From assembly GCA_021163585.1 (NCBI GenBank), contig JAGGTW010000075.1, positions 1 through 7,418 on the forward strand: DNA of 7,418 nucleotides, in the 5' to 3' direction. The notes under the pieces are model-generated. The model saw nothing but the letters and a program-made list of their open reading frames with translations. It did not search any database and had not been told where the DNA came from. Of this stretch, positions 1 to 5,092 are shown in pieces (position 1 is the first letter of the stretch; every line of letters starts with the position of its first letter). The DNA is from Desulfurococcales archaeon (GTDB lineage Archaea; Thermoproteota; Thermoprotei_A; Sulfolobales; NBVN01). The position numbers and the translations under genes are program-made.

Positions 1-175
1 ATCTCTTAACTCTAAACTCCGTCAGCTTCAGGACATCTCTAAGAAACATCGAGTTTGTTACTGGCGGATCCCTACACGCAAGTCCATACTTAAGGCAGTT
101 CTTCACCTGTGAATCAATAGATTGTAGGACGACGTCAATGAACTCACATACTGCTATATCTCTTACCTTATACAC
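1..175 (-). CDS. Unrecognised protein, N-terminal part only (runs off the left edge)
   Basis: A frame stays open from the stop TAG at 194-196 to the window edge, giving 58 codons from GTG at 175; the protein begins VYKVRDIAVCEFIDVVLQSI in literal codons. The codons look coding: RNY-like, with arginine as AGA/AGG, as in the confirmed genes here. The visible part has three cysteines and mixed helical-looking segments, with no membrane helix or signal peptide. I do not recognise the family. The start is uncertain. GTG at 175 follows a GAGGGGGG run, with only about 3 bases between GAGG and the codon. GTG at 184 and GTG at 190 are in frame and would suit a leaderless transcript, because a TATA-like box at 210-217 predicts transcription starting near 188-190. 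The gene is separated from the upstream phosphoesterase gene by about 200 bases with its own promoter-like box, so it probably forms its own unit. Confidence 0.5.
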   Translation of the reverse strand, partial: MYKVRDIAVCEFIDVVLQSIDSQVKNCLKYGLACRDPPVTNSMFLRDVLKLTEFRVKR

Positions 176-208
176 CCCCCTCACTACCACTAACTAGACC
201 AAGTTAAG

Positions 209-220
209 GTATTTATGTAT
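209..220 (-). promoter_or_regulatory. Candidate TATA box for the leftmost gene
   Basis: The minus strand reads ATACATAAATAC here. The AT-rich core lies about 25 bases before positions 184-190, where GTG codons open the partial gene. That is the archaeal TATA-to-start spacing expected for a leaderless or very short-leader transcript. Seen by eye only; no BRE is convincing. Confidence 0.4.
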
Positions 221-225
221 TAGTA

Positions 226-245
226 CACGGCCATGAACCGTGGCC
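226..245. repeat. Two interleaved short inverted repeats upstream of the TATA-like box
   Basis: CACGG (226-230) pairs with CCGTG (238-242), and GGCCA (229-233) pairs with TGGCC (241-245). Both have 7-base spacers, so only one can form at a time. On the minus strand the element sits immediately upstream of the TATA-like box at 209-220, where an archaeal activator or repressor could bind. It is GC-rich in an otherwise AT-rich gap. A regulator site is inference. Confidence 0.3.
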
Positions 246-265
246 AATCACGACCTACTTAGTGC

Positions 266-316
266 TCAGAGCTCGAGTCCTTAATCATTATGCATCATTC
301 ACAGCGGAGTCATCAT
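266..316 (-). ncRNA. Candidate C/D box sRNA, predicted guide for tRNA position C56
   Basis: On the minus strand, in order: C box ATGATGA (316-310, perfect match to RUGAUGA); 11 bases CTCCGCTGTGA (309-299); D' box ATGA (298-295, one mismatch to CUGA); 6-base spacer; C' box ATGATTA (288-282, one mismatch to UGAUGA in its core); 12-base guide AGGACTCGAGCT (281-270); perfect D box CTGA (269-266). The 51-base C-to-D length and 11/12-base guides fit archaeal C/D sRNAs. The complement of the D guide is AGCTCGAGTCCT, which matches a tRNA T-arm (consensus GUUCRANNCC), with one G-U pair at U54. The fifth base before the D box pairs with C56, as the N+5 rule requires. Guided Cm56 is known in Pyrobaculum, which uses a C/D sRNP instead of the protein aTrm56. 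Weak points: D' and C' are degenerate, and no terminal stem forms outside C and D. I found no match for the D' guide. A T-rich TATA-like box at 343-352 would start transcription near 320. Confidence 0.42.
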
Positions 317-342
317 CTCTTAATGTACCTACCGGTATAGAG

Positions 343-352
343 GTTAAAAATA
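343..352 (-). promoter_or_regulatory. TATA-like box or T-tract terminator after the phosphoesterase gene
   Basis: The minus strand reads CTATTTTTAACC across 341-352, about 30 bases after the phosphoesterase stop codon. The T5 run could end that transcript. Equally, its centre lies about 26 bases before position 320, just outside the C box of the candidate sRNA, so it could be that RNA's TATA box. An AATAGCTATT palindrome (349-358) partly overlaps it. The sequence alone does not decide between the two roles. Confidence 0.35.
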
Positions 353-380
353 GCTATTAAAGTTATTATGGATTAATAAT

Positions 381-2528
381 TCACTTCCTCCTCAACATGT
401 AAGCAATAGTTACGGCTGCGAGCAAAATCACTATGGCTATTCCTGCCACTAACCCCATTGGAGGTCCTTGAGGCCGCTGCACTCCTGTAGTTGTCTGTGA
501 AGTTGTTGATGTTGGTGATGGAGTAGTAGTTGGTGTCGTCGATGAGGGTGTTGTAGTAGTGGGAATTAGTGAAGTAGTTGTTGTGGTTGTTGCATGGGTG
601 GTAGTTGTAGGTATTTCTGTGGTGGTTGTTGTCGTAGTTGTTACGGGAGTGGTACTTACCGAAGTAGTTGTAATGTAGGGTGTAGTAGTTGTGGTGATTG
701 CTGGTGTTGTAGTTGTTACTGGCTGTACGTAATTTATTTTGCGTTCTGAACTCTCTGACCTGAGACCTGCCCAATCTTCAGCTACTGCTTTAATAATTAC
801 TGACGTTGTATTTAGTGGTGGCACTACTGCCTGGTACCGACCGGCTCCCATACTTATTGCTCTAATTACATTCCACGACTCTTCACCCTCCACTTTATAC
901 AGTAACTTAACACTACGTAGCCCCCAGCCGATGTCGCTGGCTTTTATCATGACTAGCACTTGATGTCTCCCTGCTACAGGCTTAGAAGGAGAGACGAGCC
1001 CTATACTGGCTTTAGGTGGGGCAGTGTCGTTAAATGATGCGAGGATCAGTTTAAAGTCGTTGCCTGGCAGTAAGTCTGTTACCACTTTATAGATCAAGTA
1101 GTTACCATAGTGCAATACTGAGTAGTTCTTAATATTACCTACATCACCGTAAAACCTGTATGCTGTAGCTGGCAGCGATGCATTTACGTAGAAGTAGAGG
1201 GGTGCGTCCCTGATCTCCAGTCCGAAGGCCTTATCCATGTGAATATAGTATATGCATACCGACATATTATCATTATAGTGTATTCTGGTCTTCTCCAATA
1301 GTTCAGTATTAAATGCTGACTCATCACTAAACAGATCCTTTTCTTTAGGCACCTTAATACTTACTGTTCCATTCGCGTAGATGTATATTAATCTAAAGCC
1401 CCTGTAATATGGTCTCCCAGCACAAGCTGTAGTGGTGGTTATGAACCATGTCCTCCCATTGTATATTGCTACGGCATCCCTATGTATGTGCCCTGAAAAT
1501 ACCGCTACTACGCCTGGGTGGGTCTCGATCAGCTCCATGAGTTGCCTCAATGAGTTGAAGTTGTTTCTCCAGCTACTGTAGAACTTACTCATTAATGGAT
1601 TTAAATTCTCGTATGTTCCGGTGTAGTCTCCGGGGTAGTTAAAGACTGGATGATGAAACAGTATTATGGTCGTCCTATTTGCGTACTTGTCAAGTACTTC
1701 TCTAAGCCAATTAAGTTGTGCTACGTCCAAGTACCCTTCAGAACCGGTGTCAAGCCCGATTATCGTGAAGTTGCCGAATGTCCTAACCCAGTATGGCTTA
1801 CCTATGTACCTCCCGTAGTACGTCTGCAGAAATTCATTAAGCGAGTGTACTTGTGCGTGGTCATGATTACCTGGAACTATAAAGGAGGGCCTCCTCAACT
1901 GATTGGTTATCAGGTAAAAGTCCTTGAGCGATGACACATCCGACCCTACATCCACACAGTCACCAGTGCAGAAGATCACGTTCACTTCGGGAAGTGCATT
2001 AGCAAGCATTGTGTGAATTTCATATCTCTCAGAGGAGGTCATACCGTCAAGGAAAAGCCCTATGTGGGTATCCGTAATATGAAATACCTTCAGAACTGAA
2101 GGCCACTTACTTAAAACCCAGAGAGACCTCGGGCTCAGTAATTCAGCACGTTCCCCACCAATACTACCCTTAACAACTATGTCGTATAGCTCAGGTTTAA
2201 TCTCATTACCTAGCTTGATCGTAACGTACATGTAGTCCTTACTTAAGTATCCAATCTCAAGTATTTCCACGTCATCATCCGAGCTACTATAGCTTAAATT
2301 AGGGGCAATCAGCACTACTTCATCAATTGTGAAGTTCTCACCTGCTGTGTAGATAGTTATATTTACCTTACTTCCCAGCACCCCAACAGCGGGTGCCGAA
2401 TACCTTGGGTCATCTATGTAGATCCTCCCACTTATGGGGATACTTATATAGGACGCTGCTGGTACCGCAAGCACTAGTAGTATAAGTACTAGAGCTATGC
2501 AGCTACCAACTGGGTGATTAATTTTCAA
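381..2528 (-). CDS. Cell-surface metallophosphoesterase on a threonine-rich stalk
   Basis: A 715-residue calcineurin-like phosphoesterase predicted to hydrolyse phosphate esters outside the cell. Residues 1-26 form a signal peptide (hydrophobic core CIALVLILLVLAVPAA). The catalytic domain spans about 145-370 and keeps every family motif: D153-T-H155, G189-D190-C-V-D193, G220-N221-H222-D223, H292/H293, and G346-H347-I-H349. A two-metal active site is therefore intact. A segment at about 505-598 looks like an Ig/FN3-type beta domain. It is followed by a stalk rich in threonine (605-681), a membrane helix (691-711) and the stop-transfer end RRK. N-terminal and mid regions carry many N-x-S/T sites, fitting a glycosylated surface protein. 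The start is TTG at 2528, supported by GAGGT at 2536-2540 with a 7-base spacer; TAA lies 8 codons upstream and no other start fits. Substrate unknown. It lies 75 bases after the transporter gene and may have its own promoter. Confidence 0.9.
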   Translation of the reverse strand: MKINHPVGSCIALVLILLVLAVPAASYISIPISGRIYIDDPRYSAPAVGVLGSKVNITIYTAGENFTIDEVVLIAPNLSYSSSDDDVEILEIGYLSKDYMYVTIKLGNEIKPELYDIVVKGSIGGERAELLSPRSLWVLSKWPSVLKVFHITDTHIGLFLDGMTSSERYEIHTMLANALPEVNVIFCTGDCVDVGSDVSSLKDFYLITNQLRRPSFIVPGNHDHAQVHSLNEFLQTYYGRYIGKPYWVRTFGNFTIIGLDTGSEGYLDVAQLNWLREVLDKYANRTTIILFHHPVFNYPGDYTGTYENLNPLMSKFYSSWRNNFNSLRQLMELIETHPGVVAVFSGHIHRDAVAIYNGRTWFITTTTACAGRPYYRGFRLIYIYANGTVSIKVPKEKDLFSDESAFNTELLEKTRIHYNDNMSVCIYYIHMDKAFGLEIRDAPLYFYVNASLPATAYRFYGDVGNIKNYSVLHYGNYLIYKVVTDLLPGNDFKLILASFNDTAPPKASIGLVSPSKPVAGRHQVLVMIKASDIGWGLRSVKLLYKVEGEESWNVIRAISMGAGRYQAVVPPLNTTSVIIKAVAEDWAGLRSESSERKINYVQPVTTTTPAITTTTTPYITTTSVSTTPVTTTTTTTTEIPTTTTHATTTTTTSLIPTTTTPSSTTPTTTPSPTSTTSQTTTGVQRPQGPPMGLVAGIAIVILLAAVTIAYMLRRK
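486..716 (-). repeat. Low-complexity threonine stalk-coding tract
   Basis: This tract encodes residues 605-681 of the phosphoesterase, of which about 47 of 77 are threonine, interrupted by Pro, Ser, Ile and Val. On the plus strand it appears as a GTT/GTA/GGT-rich run. ACA, ACT and ACC are mixed, with ACG rarer, so this is not a simple uniform DNA repeat and selection on the protein is likely. Such stalks, probably O-glycosylated, lift surface enzymes through the S-layer in archaea. Slippage could still vary its length between strains. Confidence 0.85.
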
Positions 2529-2535
2529 CTTCTTA

Positions 2536-2540
2536 ACCTC
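2536..2540 (-). promoter_or_regulatory. Ribosome binding site fixing the TTG start of the phosphoesterase
   Basis: The minus strand reads GAGGT, then TAAGAAG, then TTG at 2528. The 7-base spacing supports TTG as a real initiator. Its next residues lead straight into a well-formed signal peptide. Confidence 0.6.
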
Positions 2541-2564
2541 AATGAACTCTTAAGTAGGAGGAAT

Positions 2565-2571
2565 AAAAAAA
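2565..2571 (-). terminator. Candidate T7 terminator after the MFS gene
   Basis: Seven consecutive T on the minus strand, 33 bases past the transporter stop codon at 2604. Archaeal RNA polymerase terminates at T-runs without needing a hairpin, and none is seen. The tract lies downstream of the TATA-like box proposed for the phosphoesterase, so the two elements overlap in space. Confidence 0.4.
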
Positions 2572-2578
2572 CTATCAA

Positions 2579-2584
2579 TTTTAA
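2579..2584 (-). promoter_or_regulatory. Candidate TATA box for the phosphoesterase gene
   Basis: TTAAAA on the minus strand, within CTTCTTAAAATTG. A start about 25 bases downstream, near 2556, would give a leader of roughly 28 bases containing the GAGGT ribosome site. No clear BRE. Read-through from the transporter gene is the alternative. Confidence 0.3.
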
Positions 2585-2603
2585 GAAGAATTTCCAAAAG
2601 CAA

Positions 2604-3767
2604 TTACTTTCTTAATTGAGCTACTCTGTAAAGAGGTATTGTTACAGCTAATAAGGTGAGGCATGCTATATACGGAAGTCTCGGGTCGACATAGGCCAGC
2701 GCACCAGCAATTCCCGGACTTACAACAGTAACCACCCTACGTATCGAGGAAAGTACAGCACTGACTACTGATGCCTCATGTCTCCCCATCATACTGTATA
2801 GCCATGTCCTCTTAAACACAAATATGAATGAGTCGCCGAATCTCGTGACGAACGCCGCCAGCATGAGCACAGGGATCTCTGTAGTCAACACCATAGTTAG
2901 GAGGCCAGCTATTGTTATAAGAGTACCTACCTGCAGTGACCAAAAAGCCCTAGGTTCAGGTATTTTATCAATTACTGCTAAACTCACTAAAGTCGCGATA
3001 GATATGAATGCCTCAACCAGTGCTATGTGGAACATATTTCCAGAAAATCTCTCAGTAACCAAGTATACCAGTGCTAGCGCTGGCGCCAAACTCCAAGCCA
3101 GCATAAAAATTACGTCAGCTACAACATACACACAATACTTTCTCCAGTTGATATGTACTCTGGTTTCTTTACTGTTTTCATGCTTAAGTACTATTGGCTT
3201 GAAAAACAGGAAAACGTAGGGAACCAAAGCTAATTCATACATAGCAAGAAATAAGAAGAGGTACCTGAAGCAATAGGGCTCACCACACAAGTACCCGAGA
3301 ATATATCCTAATACAGGGTATGAGATAATTATTGATAGTTCAGGCAGCCTGAGGTGCCATGTTAAAGCTTCCTTCATTCTATCTTCAGGATAAATTACTC
3401 TCTCATAAGCTGGGTAGAGAAAGTAAAAATAACCTGATGCTTCATCGATTAAGCGGCCAACAGCAACCATTACTGGTGCTAGTGGACCGTAAGCAAGTGA
3501 GAAAAATATCAATGAGGCAACACCCATAATATCGATAGTTGCGAGACCTTTCCTGATGTCCACCTGGGTAAAGACCTTACCTAGTGCTATGGTCACAGGC
3601 ACACCTACTACTTGAGCCACAGTAAATACTATCCCTACTTCAAGTACGGTATATCCCGTCTTAAGCAGGTAATAGGGGAGGGCATACCAAGTAATAAGTA
3701 CTGGCGAAATCAAGGTATGATAGATGATGTATCGCCTAGCCTCTACAGGTAGCTCACTCCACTTCAT
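2604..3767 (-). CDS. Major facilitator superfamily (MFS) transporter
   Basis: A 387-residue polytopic membrane protein, close to the usual size for 12-helix MFS carriers. About twelve hydrophobic segments can be placed, roughly at 13-35, 42-63, 76-93, 95-117, 143-162, 168-188, 211-237, 245-266, 274-294, 299-318, 335-358 and 364-382. The hydrophilic linker at 189-210, between the two six-helix halves, is typical. The loop after helix 2 (GKVFTQVDIRKG, 63-74) resembles the conserved MFS motif A loop. The direction and substrate of transport cannot be read; drug or metabolite efflux is only a common annotation for such proteins. I chose ATG at 3767 because GAGGG (3774-3778) precedes it by 6 bases. 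An in-frame TTG at 3773 directly abuts that site and would leave no spacer. The stop is TAA. It is separated from the ABC importer by 218 bases, so a shared function is not implied. Confidence 0.8.
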   Translation of the reverse strand: MKWSELPVEARRYIIYHTLISPVLITWYALPYYLLKTGYTVLEVGIVFTVAQVVGVPVTIALGKVFTQVDIRKGLATIDIMGVASLIFFSLAYGPLAPVMVAVGRLIDEASGYFYFLYPAYERVIYPEDRMKEALTWHLRLPELSIIISYPVLGYILGYLCGEPYCFRYLFLFLAMYELALVPYVFLFFKPIVLKHENSKETRVHINWRKYCVYVVADVIFMLAWSLAPALALVYLVTERFSGNMFHIALVEAFISIATLVSLAVIDKIPEPRAFWSLQVGTLITIAGLLTMVLTTEIPVLMLAAFVTRFGDSFIFVFKRTWLYSMMGRHEASVVSAVLSSIRRVVTVVSPGIAGALAYVDPRLPYIACLTLLAVTIPLYRVAQLRK

Positions 3768-3773
3768 GAGCAA

Positions 3774-3778
3774 CCCTC
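3774..3778 (-). promoter_or_regulatory. Ribosome binding site deciding the MFS start
   Basis: GAGGG on the minus strand, followed by TTGCTC and ATG (3767-3765). The 6-base spacer favours this ATG over the TTG at 3773, which touches the site. Confidence 0.6.
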
Positions 3779-3841
3779 AGAACTTTAATCTAGGGAGAGC
3801 AAAGTCGCGCATGCAGACTTTACTTTACATTTACTGCACAG

Positions 3842-3865
3842 CAATCATAAACATCACCGATGTTT
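3842..3865 (-). promoter_or_regulatory. Inverted repeat next to a TATA-like box, candidate MFS operator
   Basis: AAACATC (3849-3855) and GATGTTT (3859-3865) form a perfect 7+7 inverted repeat around ACC. On the minus strand the repeat runs into TTTATGATTG (3842-3851), a possible TATA box about 75 bases before the transporter ATG. A dyad overlapping BRE/TATA is a common layout for archaeal repressors. A second AT-rich candidate box, ATATTTATTA, lies at about 3900-3909, which would instead place the dyad just downstream of the start. The regulator is unknown, and the operator role is inference. Confidence 0.35.
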
Positions 3866-3985
3866 CACGTTGGCTGCTCTAACGTAATTAGGAGGACCTA
3901 ATAAATATTGTGCGTTGGTTAGACCCGAGCATTCAATAATGCCGATCCTCACCTCTTTTAGTTAAAGAAAGTAGGGAAGCGTTGC

Positions 3986-5092
3986 TTAAGCGACAGCTTC
4001 GAACTCTATCTCCTCCCAGCCCCTTCTCGGAAATATTATTACATCGTCAACCCTAATGTACACGGTCATTTCAGTGCCTGGCCTCACTTCAATGTCCGGA
4101 TCCAAGTATGCCTTAAAGCTCTGACTACCTAGTCTTATTTTTACTTGATTAAATGCCCCAATAAACATCGTTAAGTCTACGACTCCTGACAGTTCGTTAG
4201 CTTCTGCCTTAGGCTTATCTAAGTCAAAGTCCTCAGGCCTCATAATAGCTATGGCTTCATCATTTGTCCTCAGCTCATATCCCCTAGCTAACCTACCCTT
4301 AATGACGACGCCGTCACCCACATCTAATTTAACGTTCTCTCCACTAACTTCCACTACCCTACCCATTAAGGCTGTTGACCTGCCTATGAATGTAGCAACA
4401 AATAGGTTTCCAGGGCTCATGTAGATCTCTCTTGGGTGCCCGACCTGAACCACCTTACCATCATTCATTATAGCTATTCGGTCAGACAAACTCATTGCCT
4501 CCTCCTGGTCATGTGTCACATAGATCGTAGTTATCCCTAACCTCTTCTGAAGCCTCCTGATCTCCTCCCTCATCCTGACCCTCAACTTAGCATCTAAGTT
4601 GCTCAGAGGCTCATCAAGGAGGAGTACCTTAGGCTCAACAACCAGAGCCCTAGCTAGCGCAACCCTCTGCTGCTGCCCGCCGCTCAGCTGTAAAGGATAC
4701 CTGTCCTCAAGTCCCTTAAGCCCCACTAGCTCAATAACCCTCATGACCCTCTCCCTGACCTCACTCTTGGGTAACTTCTTGACCTTCAGACCATAGGCTA
4801 TATTATCAAATACCGTCATGTGCGGCCATAAAGCGTAGTTCTGAAAAACCATCGCCGTCCCCCTCTCATAGGGCTTCCTGAACGTTACATCAACTTCATC
4901 AAACATGACCCTACCCTCATCAGGGAACTCGAAGCCAGCCACGATCCTGAGTGTGGTTGTCTTGCCACACCCTGATGGACCTAAAATAGTGAATAACTCC
5001 CCGTCCTCAACCTCTAAGCTGACCTTATTTACAGCTACAACCCTGCCGAACTTTTTGGTCACATCCTTAAGTACTACCTTAACCAAGGTCAC
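3986..5092 (-). CDS. ABC importer ATPase, MalK/FbpC/PotA type
   Basis: A 368-residue cytoplasmic ATPase that powers the adjacent permease. All nucleotide-binding motifs are present: Walker A GPSGCGKT (38-45), Q-loop Q84, signature LSGGQ (136-140), Walker B VLLLDEP (156-162) with catalytic E161, D-loop SNLD (164-167) and H-loop H194. Residues from about 240 to 355 form a TOBE-type regulatory tail that includes IAIMRPED (281-288). This tail is typical of sugar, spermidine, iron and phosphonate importers, so the family does not fix the substrate. The GTG start at 5092 overlaps the permease TGA in GTGA, a 4-base overlap implying coupled translation. An alternative is TTG at 5086, which would follow GGGGTG by 5 bases and give the very typical beginning MVKVVLKDVTKKFG. 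The stop is TAA, followed by a 218-base gap, so this is the last gene of the importer operon. Confidence 0.93.
   Translation of the reverse strand: MTLVKVVLKDVTKKFGRVVAVNKVSLEVEDGELFTILGPSGCGKTTTLRIVAGFEFPDEGRVMFDEVDVTFRKPYERGTAMVFQNYALWPHMTVFDNIAYGLKVKKLPKSEVRERVMRVIELVGLKGLEDRYPLQLSGGQQQRVALARALVVEPKVLLLDEPLSNLDAKLRVRMREEIRRLQKRLGITTIYVTHDQEEAMSLSDRIAIMNDGKVVQVGHPREIYMSPGNLFVATFIGRSTALMGRVVEVSGENVKLDVGDGVVIKGRLARGYELRTNDEAIAIMRPEDFDLDKPKAEANELSGVVDLTMFIGAFNQVKIRLGSQSFKAYLDPDIEVRPGTEMTVYIRVDDVIIFPRRGWEEIEFEAVA

Noticed and set aside
255..300. Plus-strand GCTCGAGTCC as the T-arm of a tRNA gene or integration remnant
   Set aside because: The bases flanking the loop cannot form the T stem, and no acceptor, D or anticodon arm is found nearby. 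Complementarity as a guide on the minus strand explains it better.
373..774. Minus-strand open frame encoding an Asn/Tyr/His-rich protein
   Set aside because: It is the shifted reading of the threonine codons of the phosphoesterase stalk (ACN read as AAY/CAY). The real frame carries a membrane anchor and is continuous with the enzyme.
739..963. Plus-strand open frame, and similar ones at 1650-1934, 2824-3219, 4599-4796, 4905-5102, 5480-5671 and 6101-6343
   Set aside because: All lie antisense inside well-supported minus-strand genes and have no family motif or ribosome site of note.
2556..2561. Plus-strand AGGAGG resembling a ribosome binding site
   Set aside because: No start codon with an open frame follows at a usable distance on the plus strand.
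3765..3773. TTG at 3773 as start of the MFS gene
   Set aside because: The GAGGG site touches the TTG with no spacer, whereas ATG at 3767 has a normal 6-base spacer.
3929..3942. GCATT/AATGC hairpin after the ABC ATPase gene as a terminator
   Set aside because: Only five weak pairs and no T-tract follows on the minus strand.
3854..3952. Minus-strand 32-residue open frame starting with GTG after the ABC ATPase
   Set aside because: Too short to judge, no recognisable protein, and it crosses the inverted repeat and candidate promoter of the MFS gene. The ribosome-like GAGG sits too close to its GTG.
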